A stretch of DNA of 64,000 nt, taken from NCBI GenBank assembly GCA_038230035.1, contig JBBRNX010000002.1:62001-126000 (forward strand), written 5' to 3'. The position numbers and the translations under genes were made by a program. The stretch is from Gaiella sp038230035 (lineage in GTDB: Bacteria > Actinomycetota > Thermoleophilia > Gaiellales > Gaiellaceae). Numbering within the stretch: position 1 is the first letter of the stretch; every line of letters begins with the position of its first letter. The notes beneath the pieces are model-generated. The model had not been told where the DNA came from. It saw only the letters and a program-made list of their open reading frames with translations, and did no database searches. Below, piece after piece: positions 1 through 9,404 of the stretch.

Positions 1-568
1 CCCACGCGAGCTGTGCCGATGGAAAGAGGACGCGAAGCGCCTCGAGCATCGGCTCCGGCCCGCAGGCGAGGACGTCGCCAGGGTCATCCGGCAAAGCCGC
101 CGTCACGTAGGTGGGCTCGATCACAACCTCGGCGTTCGGCACGAGTGCCGCAGCCTCGGCATGGTGTGCGGTGCGGAAGCCGAGAATCGCCGGTGGCTCG
201 CCGAGCGCCGCCGAGAGATACGGGAGCGGCGCGATGCCGATCCCTCCACCGACGAGGAGAGGCCGCTCGACACCGAGATCGAAGCCGTTACCGAGCGGGC
301 CCAAGATGTGAAGCAGATCGCCGGAGGCGAGGGCGCAGAGAGCGCGCGTTCCCGGACCGATCGGGTCGATGAGGAAGGCCAGCTCGCCGGCCGGCGCGAG
401 GCAGAGCGACATCGGCCGCGGCAGCACCCGGCCCGGAGCCTCGCACATGAAGAACTGTCCGGGGACACCTGGGTCGATCTCGCCGCGAGCGACCCGCAGA
501 AGCGTGTACGGCCCGATCTGCTCGGTGCCGGCGACGGCGACGAGCTCGCGTCGGAGCACAGGGTTCAT
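1..568 (-). CDS. pyrK: Dihydroorotate dehydrogenase electron transfer subunit (partial, 3' end cut by window edge)
   Basis: This is the FAD and [2Fe-2S] subunit that passes electrons from dihydroorotate dehydrogenase to NAD in the fourth step of pyrimidine synthesis. The visible ~189 residues begin MNPVLRRELVAV and contain the flavin-binding stretch LPRPMSLCLAP and the NAD-binding motif LLVGGGIGIAPLPYL, followed by DVLACGPEPML, as in the ferredoxin-NADP reductase fold. The C-terminal iron-sulfur cysteines lie beyond the left edge and cannot be checked. The ATG is 2 nt downstream of the carB stop, so it is translated as part of the pyr operon, and pyrD probably follows outside the window. The family assignment is confident from motifs and position. 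Confidence 0.9.
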   Translation of the reverse strand, partial: MNPVLRRELVAVAGTEQIGPYTLLRVARGEIDPGVPGQFFMCEAPGRVLPRPMSLCLAPAGELAFLIDPIGPGTRALCALASGDLLHILGPLGNGFDLGVERPLLVGGGIGIAPLPYLSAALGEPPAILGFRTAHHAEAAALVPNAEVVIEPTYVTAALPDDPGDVLACGPEPMLEALRVLFPSAQLAW

Positions 569-570
569 CG

Positions 571-3500
571 TCAAGCTCCGACGCCGATGCGCTCCTGGAG
601 CGACAGTGCGGTCTCAGCGCGTGCGTTTGCGATGGCGTGCACGGCGGCGGCGGCTCCTGCAATCGTCGTCACACAGGGAACGCGCGCTGCGATTGCCGCC
701 TCGCGAATACGGTAGCCGTCCGCTCGAGCACCGGATCCCTGCGGCGTATTGACGATCAGATCGCAGCGTCCCTCCTGAACGAGATCGACGACGGTCTGCT
801 CGTCGTCGGACGCGTCGGCGACCTTCGCCACCTCCTCCACGGCAAGGCCGGCGGCGCGCAGGACGCGGGCCGTGCCGACCGTCGCGACAAGCGTGAAGCC
901 GAGCCCTGCAAGCGCCGCTGCGACAGGCGCGACCGACGCCTTGTCCGAATCGCGCACCGAGAGGAAGACTGTCCCCGAGGTTGGCAGTGGTCGACCGGCG
1001 GCTCGCTCCGCCTTGGCGAAGGCGGTCGGCAGATCGGCGGCGCTTGCCATCACCTCACCGGTGGAGCGCATCTCAGGGCCGAGCACGGGATCCGATCCTG
1101 GGAAGCGCGCGAACGGCAGCACCGCCGCTTTGACGCTGACTTCTGTCGGGCGCGGCGGCTCCAGCCCGAGGTCACGCAGCTTCTCCCCTGCCGCCAGCCG
1201 ACAGGCTGCTTCGACGAGGTTGATACCGGTGGCCTTGCTTGCGAAGGGAACCGTGCGGGACGCGCGCGGGTTGGCCTCTAGGACGTAGACCGTGGAGTCG
1301 GCGACGGCAAGCTGGATGTTGAGGAGACCGACGACGCCGAGTGCGGGGCCGAGCCGTCGCACGACGTGCTCCACCTCGAGCGCGTTCGCCAGCGTGAGCG
1401 ACTGCGCGGGCAGCACGCAGGCAGAGTCGCCGGAATGGACGCCCGCCTCCTCGACGTGCTGCATGACTGCGCCGATGAAGACCTCTTCACCGTCGCACAA
1501 CGCGTCGACGTCGATCTCGATCGCGTTCTCGATGAAGCGGTCGACGAGAACAGGACCGGAAACCGCGGCCATCCCTTCCTCGAGCCCGTCGTCGTCGTAA
1601 CAGACCCGCATCGCGCGGCCCCCCAACACGTACGAGGGCCGCACCAGAACCGGGTAGCCGATCTCGTCCACCGCCGCCCGCGCTTGCTCCAGCCCGTCGA
1701 CCGTCGCCCACGGCGGGCAGCGGACGCCCAGCTCGCTTGCGAGCGCGCCGAAGCGTTCACGATCCTCGGCAAGGTCGATGGCGGCGTGCGGCGTACCCAT
1801 GATCTTGTAGCCGGCGCCTTCGATCCACTTCGCCAGCCGCAGCGGCGTCTGACCGCCGAACTGGGTCACGACACCCACCGGCTGCTCACGATCAAGGATG
1901 GCGAGCACCTCCTCGGGCGACAGCGGCTCGAAGTAGAGCCGGTCCGAGGTGTCGTAGTCGGTCGAGACCGTCTCGGGATTGCAGTTGACCATCACGGCTT
2001 CGTAGCCGAGCCGGCGGAAGGTCTGGACCGCGTGGACGCAGCAGTAGTCGAACTCGATTCCCTGCCCGATCCGGTTCGGCCCTGAGCCGATGATCACAAC
2101 GCGCGGGCGGGTCGGGGCGTCAAGCGGCTCGTCGGCCTCGCCCCACGTCGAGTAGTAGTAGTTCGACGCCGCCTCGACCTCGCCGGCGCAGGAGTCGACG
2201 CGACGATACGACGGCCTGATCCCCTCGGCGAGCCGCCGTGCGCGCAGCTCCGGCGCGGTCGTTCCGAGCTTTGCGGCAATCGCGTCGTCGCCCCAGCCGG
2301 CCCGCTTGGCGCGCCAGATGTCGCCTGACTCGAGCTCGCGGATCGCATTGGCGAGCTGTCCGTGGAACCACGGGTGCACGTCGTCCGGCATCTCGAAGAG
2401 CGACGGCCACGGCGTTGGCAGGCCGGGGTCGAGCTCACGCGAGCCGAACGCCTTGAGGTAGGCCTCGGAGAAGGTCCGGCCGATTCCCATCGACTCGCCG
2501 ACCGATTTCATCTGGGTACCGAGCGTCGGGTCGGCGCCGGGGAACTTCTCGAACGCGAAGCGCGGGAACTTGACGACCACGTAGTCGAGCGTGGGCTCGA
2601 AACTTGCCGGCGTCGTTTTCGTGAGGTCGTTCGGGATCTCGTCCAGCGTGTAGCCGACCGCGAGCTTCGCGGCGACCTTGGCAATCGGGTAGCCGGTGGC
2701 CTTCGACGCCAGCGCCGACGAGCGCGACACGCGCGGGTTCATCTCGATCACGCGCAGCTCGCCGGTATCACGATGCCGCGCGAACTGAATGTTCGAGCCG
2801 CCGGTCTCGACACCGACCGCACGCACGACGGCGACCGCTGCATCGCGCAGCTCCTGGTAGGCCTCGTCGGGAAGCGTCATCTGCGGCGCGACGGTCACGG
2901 AGTCGCCTGTGTGGATGCCCATCGGATCGAGGTTCTCGATCGAGCACACGATCACCACGTTGTCGTTGCGGTCGCGGATCACCTCGAGCTCGAACTCGTC
3001 CCAACCGCGCACCGACTCCTCGACGAGCACCTGGCTGATCGGGCTTTCGCGGAGGCCGCGCGCGACTTGGGCGCGGAGCTGCTCCGCAGTGTCCGCGAAC
3101 CCGCCGCCGTGACCACCGAGCGTGAACGCCGGCCGGATCACGACGGGGGGCTCGATGCCGACCAGCTCCTCGAGCGAGGTGACGATCCGCGACTCGGGGA
3201 CGGTGAGGCCGCAGCTCCGGACCGCATCGCGGAACAGCAACCTGTCCTCGGCGCGACGGATCACGTCCACCCGTGCTCCCAGCAGCTCCACGCCCAGCTC
3301 TTCGAGGATGCCGGCCTCATCGAGCTCGATCGCGAGATTGAGCGCGGTCTGGCCACCGAGCGTCGGCAGGAGCGCATCCGGCCGCTCGCGCCGCAGGACG
3401 TCGGCGACCCCCTCCAGATCGAGCGGCTCGATGTAGGTGCGATCGGCGAAGCCCGGGTCGGTCATGATCGTCGCGGGGTTGGAGTTGACGACGATCGTGC

Positions 3501-3627
3501 GGTAGCCGTCCTCGCGAAGCACCTTCAGAGCCTGGCAGCCCGCGTAGTCGAACTCACATGCTTGGCCAATGACAATGGGGCCGGAGCCAATGACGCAGAT
3601 CGAGGTGAGGTCGCGACGCGCCGGCAC
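571..3627 (-). CDS. carB: Carbamoyl-phosphate synthase large subunit
   Basis: The large subunit makes carbamoyl phosphate from bicarbonate, ammonia released by CarA, and two ATP, feeding pyrimidine and arginine synthesis. It has the duplicated ATP-grasp layout. The first half opens with CVIGSGPIVIGQACEFDYAG and the second with VVIIGSGPNRIGQGIEFDY. Both copies contain the NPR motif (VIEMNPRVSRSSAL and VLEANPRASRTVPF). An MGS-like allosteric domain with TVGTARVL forms the C-terminus. The chosen GTG start overlaps the carA stop by one base (TAGTG) and gives about 1018 residues, slightly short for the family (about 1070). An in-frame start 11 codons upstream is possible but would lie inside carA. 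Confidence 0.96.
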   Translation of the reverse strand: MPARRDLTSICVIGSGPIVIGQACEFDYAGCQALKVLREDGYRTIVVNSNPATIMTDPGFADRTYIEPLDLEGVADVLRRERPDALLPTLGGQTALNLAIELDEAGILEELGVELLGARVDVIRRAEDRLLFRDAVRSCGLTVPESRIVTSLEELVGIEPPVVIRPAFTLGGHGGGFADTAEQLRAQVARGLRESPISQVLVEESVRGWDEFELEVIRDRNDNVVIVCSIENLDPMGIHTGDSVTVAPQMTLPDEAYQELRDAAVAVVRAVGVETGGSNIQFARHRDTGELRVIEMNPRVSRSSALASKATGYPIAKVAAKLAVGYTLDEIPNDLTKTTPASFEPTLDYVVVKFPRFAFEKFPGADPTLGTQMKSVGESMGIGRTFSEAYLKAFGSRELDPGLPTPWPSLFEMPDDVHPWFHGQLANAIRELESGDIWRAKRAGWGDDAIAAKLGTTAPELRARRLAEGIRPSYRRVDSCAGEVEAASNYYYSTWGEADEPLDAPTRPRVVIIGSGPNRIGQGIEFDYCCVHAVQTFRRLGYEAVMVNCNPETVSTDYDTSDRLYFEPLSPEEVLAILDREQPVGVVTQFGGQTPLRLAKWIEGAGYKIMGTPHAAIDLAEDRERFGALASELGVRCPPWATVDGLEQARAAVDEIGYPVLVRPSYVLGGRAMRVCYDDDGLEEGMAAVSGPVLVDRFIENAIEIDVDALCDGEEVFIGAVMQHVEEAGVHSGDSACVLPAQSLTLANALEVEHVVRRLGPALGVVGLLNIQLAVADSTVYVLEANPRASRTVPFASKATGINLVEAACRLAAGEKLRDLGLEPPRPTEVSVKAAVLPFARFPGSDPVLGPEMRSTGEVMASAADLPTAFAKAERAAGRPLPTSGTVFLSVRDSDKASVAPVAAALAGLGFTLVATVGTARVLRAAGLAVEEVAKVADASDDEQTVVDLVQEGRCDLIVNTPQGSGARADGYRIREAAIAARVPCVTTIAGAAAAVHAIANARAETALSLQERIGVGA

Positions 3628-4676
3628 TATGCGACCCCCGACCGGATGTCGTCGATCCACCGTTCGAGGATCGGGTACGCGTCGTGCGTGCCGGGGCTCG
3701 CCTCCGGATGGAACTGCACGGAACGTGCACGCAGCTCCGGAAAGTCGAGGCCTTCGACCGTGCCGTCGTAGAGCGAGACATAGGCGACCTCTTCGCTCTC
3801 GCTCGGCTTGACCGCAAAGCCGTGGTTCTGGCTCGTCACGAGGACGCGGCCGGTTCGGCGCTCCAGCACCGGATGATTCGCGCCGCGGTGACCGAATGGC
3901 AGCTTGTACGTCCCGTGCCCGGTGGCGAGGCCGAGCAGTTGATGGCCGAGGCAGATGCCGAGCACAGATGTTCTCCCAAGGAGGTCGCGGATCTCGGTGA
4001 CCTCGTCGTGGAGCGGCTCGGGGTCGCCCGGGCCGTTCGCGAGGAGAACGCCGTCGTACCGCGCGAGCTCGTCGGCGTCGACGGAGTGCGGGTAGACGGT
4101 GACCGCAGCGCCCTCCGCTTCGAGCCGGCGCAGAATCGAGCGCTTCGTGCCGTAGTCGACGAGCGCGACTCTGACGTCACCCTGCTCGGTGTAGACGTAC
4201 GGCTCGTCAGGCGAGACCTGATCCACGAGGTCCCGGCCGGCCATGTCGGGCTGCTGACGCACCGCCCCGAGTGCAGCGTCGACTGTCAGGTCGGCTTCGT
4301 TCGAGACGACGACAGCGCGCATCGAGCCCGAGTCGCGGAGGCGCAGAACGACCGCGCGTGTGTCGATCTCGTCGAGCGCGACGATGCCGCGCTCGCGCAG
4401 CCAACCCGCCCACTCCAGCCCGCCGCAGCGACGCATCAGAACCGCCTTCGCGTGCGGCCGCAACGACTCGTTGCGCGACTCGTTGACGCCGTAGTTGCCG
4501 ACCATCGGCGCCGTGAAGCAGACGAGCTGCTCCTCGTAGCTCGGGTCCGTGACCGTCTCCTGGTAGCCGCTCATCGCTGTGGTGAACACGGCCTCGCCGA
4601 AGGCAACGCCGTCCGCGGCAATCGACGCGCCCCGGAACACTGTGCCGTCCTCGAGCAGGAGGTAGCCGCCGCTCAC
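3627..4676 (-). CDS. carA: Carbamoyl-phosphate synthase small (glutaminase) subunit
   Basis: CarA hydrolyses glutamine and channels ammonia to CarB. The N-terminal domain begins GGYLLLEDGTVFRG and carries TAMSGYQETVTDPSY. The class I glutamine amidotransferase domain has the nucleophile in VLGICLGHQLLG and the His/Glu dyad in VQFHPEASPG. The GTG start at 4676 overlaps the pyrC stop in a GTGA, giving 349 residues, which is normal for the family. The open frame continues further upstream inside pyrC, but that extension is arginine-rich shadow sequence and is rejected. Its end overlaps the carB start by one base, so coupling is likely. Confidence 0.96.
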   Translation of the reverse strand: MSGGYLLLEDGTVFRGASIAADGVAFGEAVFTTAMSGYQETVTDPSYEEQLVCFTAPMVGNYGVNESRNESLRPHAKAVLMRRCGGLEWAGWLRERGIVALDEIDTRAVVLRLRDSGSMRAVVVSNEADLTVDAALGAVRQQPDMAGRDLVDQVSPDEPYVYTEQGDVRVALVDYGTKRSILRRLEAEGAAVTVYPHSVDADELARYDGVLLANGPGDPEPLHDEVTEIRDLLGRTSVLGICLGHQLLGLATGHGTYKLPFGHRGANHPVLERRTGRVLVTSQNHGFAVKPSESEEVAYVSLYDGTVEGLDFPELRARSVQFHPEASPGTHDAYPILERWIDDIRSGVA

Positions 4677-5947
4677 AGGGCGAACACCTCGCGTCCGGCG
4701 GCGATCGTACGCACGACCCGTCCGCGCAGTGTCGCGCCGAGCAGCCACGAATTGACCGAGCGTGAGCGGAACACGTCCTCCGTCACCTGCCATTCCTGGT
4801 CGAGATCGAGGACGACGATGTTCGCGGTTTCGCCGACCGCGAGCCGCGGCACCGGCAGGCCGAACGCTTTCGCCGGCCCCGTCGACATACGTTCGAGGAC
4901 AGTGGCGAGCGAAACGACGCCCGGCTGGACGAGATGCGTGTGCAGCGCCGCGAACGCGGTCTCCAACCCGGTCACTCCGAACGGTGCCTCCTCGAAGGGC
5001 GCATCCTTCTCGTGCCGCGCATGTGGCGCGTGATCGGTTGCGATGCACCAGAGCGTTCCGTCGCGAAGACCTTCGAGGAGGGTCTGCCGGTGGTCCTCGG
5101 AGCGGAGCGGAGGATTCATCTTGAAATTGGAATCGAGCGAGAGAACCGCCTCGTCGGTGAGGCAGAGATGATGCGGCGTCACCTCGGCAGTCGCGGCGAC
5201 ACCATCCGCCTGCGCTCGCCGCAGCGCGGCGACTGACTCGGCTGCGGAGACGTGCATGACGTGGATCGGCTGCGACTCGTAGGCCGCGATCGCGAGGTCG
5301 CGTTCGACCATGAGGCTCTCCGCGATGGCGGGCCAGCCGGTGAATCCGAGGCGAGCCGAGACCGCTCCTTCGTGCATGTGGCCGTCGCGCGACAACGTCG
5401 GCTCCTCCTCGTGCAACGCGAGCGGCCGCCCGGTGATCGCGGCGTACTGGAGCGCCCGCCGCATGAGTCCGGCCGAGACAACCGGTCTGCCGTCGTCGGT
5501 GAAGCCGACAGCGCCGGCGTCCGCGAGGTCGCCCATCTCGGCCAGCTCGTCGCCGCGCTGCCCTTTCGAGATCGCGGCGAAGAAACCGGTCGGGACACTG
5601 GCTTCCGTGTGCGCAAGCTCGACAAGCGAACCGAGAACCGCAGCCGAGTCGACGATCGGGTCGGTGTTGGGCATGGCCAGAATCGCGCAGTACCCGCCTG
5701 CCGCCGCGGCAGCGGTGCCGCTCGCGATCGTCTCCTCGTCCTCGCGGCCGGGCGTGCGCAGATGAACGTGTGGGTCGATGAACGCGGGTGCGAGCACGAG
5801 CCGTGATTCACCGCCGGGTTCGATGCGTGTGATCACGCCGCTTTCGACTGTGACGGTCAACGCCTCCTCTATCCCCTGTGCTGGGTCGACGACACGGCCT
5901 TCGAGGACGAGCGAGGTGGGCTCGCCGTCGCGCCAGAAAAGCGTCAC
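4673..5947 (-). CDS. pyrC: Dihydroorotase
   Basis: This amidohydrolase cyclises carbamoyl aspartate to dihydroorotate. The metal-binding motif FIDPHVHLRTPG (residues ~57-68) and the later TPHHLCLTDE and CIATDHAPHARHEK motifs are those of class I dihydroorotases. The 424-residue length is typical. The GTG start overlaps the pyrB stop by 4 nt (GTGA). It sits between pyrB and carA in the usual actinobacterial order. Nothing in the active-site motifs appears degenerate. Confidence 0.95.
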   Translation of the reverse strand: MTLFWRDGEPTSLVLEGRVVDPAQGIEEALTVTVESGVITRIEPGGESRLVLAPAFIDPHVHLRTPGREDEETIASGTAAAAAGGYCAILAMPNTDPIVDSAAVLGSLVELAHTEASVPTGFFAAISKGQRGDELAEMGDLADAGAVGFTDDGRPVVSAGLMRRALQYAAITGRPLALHEEEPTLSRDGHMHEGAVSARLGFTGWPAIAESLMVERDLAIAAYESQPIHVMHVSAAESVAALRRAQADGVAATAEVTPHHLCLTDEAVLSLDSNFKMNPPLRSEDHRQTLLEGLRDGTLWCIATDHAPHARHEKDAPFEEAPFGVTGLETAFAALHTHLVQPGVVSLATVLERMSTGPAKAFGLPVPRLAVGETANIVVLDLDQEWQVTEDVFRSRSVNSWLLGATLRGRVVRTIAAGREVFAL

Positions 5948-6948
5948 GCAACCTCCAGCGGCGGGCGCACCTCGACCGCAGCGGGCACGGCAGCGGGGCC
6001 GGAGGTGAGGAGGTCGTAGAGCACGGCCATGCGAACGACGAGGCCGGACCTGACCTGCGTCGTGATACGTGCCGCCGCGGAGTCGGCGACGCGCGGGTCG
6101 ATCTCGACCCCGCGGTTCATCGGCCCCGGATGCATCACGACCTGGCCGGGACGGACCCGTTCAGGCGTAAGTCCCCAGCGCGCCGCGTACTCGCGGAGTG
6201 ACGGAACGAAGGCCGCGCCGGCCCCCATCCGCTCGCTCTGCATCCGAAGCGCGTAGACCACGTCGGCTTCGCGCGCAGCTTCTATGTCGTGGGACACCGC
6301 GCAGCCGAGCGCCTCGATGCCTCGTGGGATCAACGTGGGCGGGCCGACGAGCGTCGTGCGGGCGCCGACGAGCGCCAGAGCCTCGACGAGCGATCGCGCG
6401 ACCCGCGAATGCAGGACGTCCCCGACGATCGCGACGTGGAGCCCGTCAAGGCGATCGAGCGCCTCCCGCATCGTGAACAGATCGAGGAGCGCCTGCGTCG
6501 GATGCTGATGCTTGCCATCTCCGGCGTTCACGACGTGCGCGCCGGTGAGACGGGCGACGAGCTGCGGCGACCCGATCGACGGGTGCCGGATCACGATCAC
6601 GTCAGGGTCATAGGCGGCGAGCGTCAGCGCCGTGTCCTTGAGCGATTCGCCCTTGTCCACGGACGAGCCGGACGACCGGATCGACATCGTGTCGGCGGAG
6701 AGTCGCTTGGCCGCCAGCTCGAAGCTGGACAGCGTTCGAGTCGAGGACTCGTAGAAGAGGTTGATGACGGTGCGACCGCGGAGCGTCGGCAGCTTCTTCA
6801 CGTCCCGATCGAGCGAGCTGGCAAGCGCTCGCGCAGTGTCGAGGATCCGTTCGATGTCGACGCGGGTGAGATCGGAGATGCTCAGAAGATGACGGCGCGG
6901 TGACCGGGGCGGCGCGCCAGTCGTCTCAGCAAGGCGAATGTCAGACAT
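5944..6948 (-). CDS. pyrB: Aspartate carbamoyltransferase catalytic subunit
   Basis: PyrB condenses carbamoyl phosphate with aspartate, the committed step of pyrimidine synthesis. The carbamoyl-phosphate loop FYESSTRTLSSFELA, the HPTQALLDLF motif and the aspartate loop MHPGPMNRGVEI are all present. The ATG at 6948 (MSDIRLAET) gives 334 residues and overlaps the pyrR 3' end by 8 nt. The frame stays open upstream into pyrR, but that part is not protein-like and is excluded. No regulatory subunit gene (pyrI) is nearby, as expected for an actinobacterium that regulates through PyrR. Confidence 0.96.
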   Translation of the reverse strand: MSDIRLAETTGAPPRSPRRHLLSISDLTRVDIERILDTARALASSLDRDVKKLPTLRGRTVINLFYESSTRTLSSFELAAKRLSADTMSIRSSGSSVDKGESLKDTALTLAAYDPDVIVIRHPSIGSPQLVARLTGAHVVNAGDGKHQHPTQALLDLFTMREALDRLDGLHVAIVGDVLHSRVARSLVEALALVGARTTLVGPPTLIPRGIEALGCAVSHDIEAAREADVVYALRMQSERMGAGAAFVPSLREYAARWGLTPERVRPGQVVMHPGPMNRGVEIDPRVADSAAARITTQVRSGLVVRMAVLYDLLTSGPAAVPAAVEVRPPLEVA

Positions 6949-7540
6949 CCTGACCCTCCTCGGTCGACGGTGTAACGAGGAGGACGGCGTCCGCCTCGTC
7001 CACTTCGAGCAGCTGGACGTGAACCCGCTCGGTGCGCGCGGTGGGCAGGTTCTTGCCGACGAAATCGGGCCGGATCGGGAGCTCCCGATGGCCGCGGTCG
7101 ACGAGGACGGCGAGCTGAACGCGCTCGGGGCGGCCGTACTCGAGGAGCGCGTCGATCGCTGCGCGGATCGTACGACCCGTGTACAGCACGTCATCGACGA
7201 GAACGACCGTCTTCCCTTCGAGCCCGAAGTCGAGTGCGGTCCCGCGCACGATCGGCTGCTCGTGGAGCGGTGCGCCACTCTGACGCACGGAGACATCGTC
7301 GCGGTGGAAGGTGATATCGAGCGCACCGAGATGTACGTCCACCCCGCTCCGCTCGGCGACGAGACCGCGTAGTCGGGACGCGAGCGGGACGCCACGCGTG
7401 TGAATGCCGACGAGTGCCATTTCCTCGAGGTTCTCGGTCCGCTCGATCAGCTCGTGGGCGATCCGCGACAGCGTGCGGTCGATGGCCTCGGCGTCGAGCA
7501 ATATCTTCGCCGTCTGGCGACCGGTGGTGCCCGTCTTCAT
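6941..7540 (-). CDS. pyrR: Pyrimidine operon regulator / uracil phosphoribosyltransferase
   Basis: PyrR binds a hairpin in pyr mRNA when UMP or UTP is high and also has uracil phosphoribosyltransferase activity. The PRPP-binding motif VVLVDDVLYTGRT lies at residues ~112-124, and the family stretch ALVGIHTRGVPLA near the N-terminus. The 199-residue length is normal. It is the first gene of the operon. The ATG is preceded by an AAAGGAGC Shine-Dalgarno with 3-5 nt spacing, which distinguishes it from the many leaderless genes in this window. The upstream RNA hairpin described separately indicates self-regulation of the whole operon. Confidence 0.96.
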   Translation of the reverse strand: MKTGTTGRQTAKILLDAEAIDRTLSRIAHELIERTENLEEMALVGIHTRGVPLASRLRGLVAERSGVDVHLGALDITFHRDDVSVRQSGAPLHEQPIVRGTALDFGLEGKTVVLVDDVLYTGRTIRAAIDALLEYGRPERVQLAVLVDRGHRELPIRPDFVGKNLPTARTERVHVQLLEVDEADAVLLVTPSTEEGQDV

Positions 7541-7593
7541 CGTGCTCCTTTCCGGCCTCTCGGGACCGGCTTAAAGGGTCGACGGCGAGTCTA
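7541..7593 (-). promoter_or_regulatory. pyr operon promoter -10 and PyrR-binding RNA hairpin overlapping the ribosome-binding region
   Basis: On the minus strand a TAGACT -10 (7593-7588) overlaps the stop codon of the upstream methyltransferase. The leader then contains CCGGTCCCGAGAGGCCGG (7569-7552). This is a short hairpin whose interior GGTCCCGAGAGGCC closely matches the Bacillus PyrR-binding loop AGUCCAGAGAGGCU. The pyrR Shine-Dalgarno (AAAGGAG) follows immediately. No attenuator hairpin or U-tract is seen. This fits translational repression, as reported for Mycobacterium smegmatis PyrR, rather than the antitermination used in Bacillus. The binding-loop match is observed; the mechanism is inferred. 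Confidence 0.75.
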
Positions 7594-8348
7594 GCGGGCG
7601 GCCCGGCGCCCCGTCACCAGGAGCTGTGCAAGCTCGATTTCGACGGTCTCCGGCAACTCCGCTTCGGCCTGCTCGATGCCGCGCCGCACCTCTTCGGGGT
7701 CGAGGAGATCGAACGTCGAGATGTGGCGGCCTCGGAGACGCTCCAGCGCCACGTCCCGTTCGACCTCTTCTCGCGCGAACAGCGCCTCGGATCGGATCTC
7801 GTCGAACCCGGCTGTCGCGAGTTCGGCAACAAGCTCGTCTTCGGTCGGGAAGCGGGCCTTGTCGACCGCGGCAAGCGACGGGAAGAAGCGGCCGGCCCAG
7901 TAGCGATCGAAATGCTCGTGGGAGAACGTCGCGACGACGACACGCCCGTCAGGGACAAGGACGCGGGCCGCCTCGGCGAGTGCTCGCGGCCGGTCGACGA
8001 GATGGATAACGAGCGAGTAGACGACCCGGTCGAACCAGCCGTCGCGGAAGGGCAGCTCCTCGGCCTGACCTTGCTTGAGACCGACGCCTGTCGGAACGCG
8101 ACCTCGTGCAACGGCGAGCATCTCCGCGCTCGGCTCGACGCCCCACACTTTTGCCGCCGCCTTCTCGGCGAGCGCCGCGGCGACCGCCCCGGTGCCGCAG
8201 CCGACGTCGAGTACCCGCTGGCACGCAGGTCGCCGAGCCTCACGATCGCGTCGAAGCGCTCCCACCACGCGGCGCCGGGTGGCCTTAGCTGGTCGTAGAT
8301 CGGCGCCCGCGTGTCGAAATAGGAGGACCGTACGCCGCGACCGCTCAC
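7591..8348 (-). pseudogene. Class I SAM-dependent methyltransferase, frameshifted
   Basis: Two frames together encode one methyltransferase of about 252 residues. The first ~43 residues (MSGRGVRSSYFDTRAPIYDQ to RLGDLRA) read in one frame from a GTG that overlaps the rnz stop in a GTGA. The rest, starting QRVLDVGCGTGAVAAAL, reads in the next frame. The switch falls at about 8218-8222, where restoring one G:C pair to the gg at 8220-8221 gives LRAQRVLDVGCGTG without a break. The SAM motif DVGCGTG, the later VWGVEPSAEML and the LPFRDGWFDRVVYSL stretch are intact. The substrate is unknown. It may be a real inactivating mutation or a sequencing error, since other frameshifts in the window look the same. 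Confidence 0.8.
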
Positions 8349-9322
8349 GCCGGAGTCTCGGCGCGGCTCCGAGGCATTCGGGCGCCACGATGTACGAGCC
8401 GGGGCTCGCCGCGCTCGGGGAACGGAATCTCGATCGTGTCGAAATCGCGGGGCACGACGGTCCCAGGGAAGACCTCGACGGCCTCCTCCTCGACATCTCG
8501 CCCGCCGTAGCGACTCGAGATATGCGTGAGCGCCAGAAGACGAACACCTGCATCACGCCCGACGGCCGCTGCCTCGGCGGCCGTCGAGTGTCCGGTCTCT
8601 CGCGCTCGCTCTTCCTCGTCGATGCAGAACGTCGCCTCGTGGACGAGCACGTCGAAGCCCGAGACGGCATCGATCACCGCTGCAGAGGGACGGGTGTCTC
8701 CGGTCAGCGCCACTCGCCGCCCAGCGCGCGCCTCGCCGAGAACCTGATCCGGCCGGATGACGGCGCCGTCCGCCAACGTAACTGGCTCGCCACGCTGCAG
8801 CGCGCCGCGGTCGGGGCCATCCGGCACTCCTAGCGCCCCGGCAGCCTCGAGGTCGAACCGGCCCGGCCGGGCGGCTTCGACAAGCGTGTAGCCGAGAGCC
8901 GACACGCCGTGCTCGACATCGAAGGTGCCGAGGGCGTAGTCGTCCCGCTGCAGGATGTCGCCGGCCACTAGCTCGATGAGCTCCATTGGGTACGTGAGCC
9001 TGCCGAAGATGCGCCGCAAGGTCGAGACCAGATCCTTGAGTCCGGCAGGCCCGTAGATCGTCAGCGGCGCATCCCGACCGCGGAGCGCAAACGTCTTGAG
9101 CATCCCGGGCAGCCCCAGGTAGTGGTCAGCGTGGAGATGTGTGAGGAAGATCTCGGACAGATCCGCGAGGCCGACGTCGGAACGCAAGAGTTGGCGCTGC
9201 GTCCCCTCGGCGCAGTCGATCAAGAGCCGATCACCGCCGCGACGGAGAAGTGTCGCGGAGGCAGCACGCTGCGCGGTCGGCGTCGACCCCGCCGTGCCCA
9301 GGAAGACGAGGTCTAGGTCCAC
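8345..9322 (-). CDS. rnz: Ribonuclease Z, tRNA 3' processing endonuclease
   Basis: RNase Z cleaves the 3' trailer from tRNA precursors. The metallo-beta-lactamase fold is shown by the N-terminal VFLGTAGSTPT, the metal-binding HLHADH (residues ~60-65), LTGDTRPS and the late LLALTHISSRY. The 325-residue length is normal for the short form. The GTG start at 9322 lies 8 nt downstream of a TAGAAT -10 (minus strand, 9336-9331), so the mRNA is probably leaderless. The shared upstream region is divergent with the HD-GYP gene. tRNA genes occur elsewhere in the window but not adjacent. Confidence 0.92.
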   Translation of the reverse strand: MDLDLVFLGTAGSTPTAQRAASATLLRRGGDRLLIDCAEGTQRQLLRSDVGLADLSEIFLTHLHADHYLGLPGMLKTFALRGRDAPLTIYGPAGLKDLVSTLRRIFGRLTYPMELIELVAGDILQRDDYALGTFDVEHGVSALGYTLVEAARPGRFDLEAAGALGVPDGPDRGALQRGEPVTLADGAVIRPDQVLGEARAGRRVALTGDTRPSAAVIDAVSGFDVLVHEATFCIDEEERARETGHSTAAEAAAVGRDAGVRLLALTHISSRYGGRDVEEEAVEVFPGTVVPRDFDTIEIPFPERGEPRLVHRGARMPRSRAETPA

Positions 9323-9404
9323 GGGCGCCGATTCTAGTCCCGGCCCTCGAATCCGGGTTTTCGCGTTCTCAAGGCCGGCCGAGGTTCATCCGATACGGAC
9401 GGGC

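Noticed and set aside
4677..5048. N-terminal extension of carA
   Set aside because: The open frame continues into pyrC but is low-complexity arginine-rich sequence; the GTG at 4676 gives a normal-length CarA.
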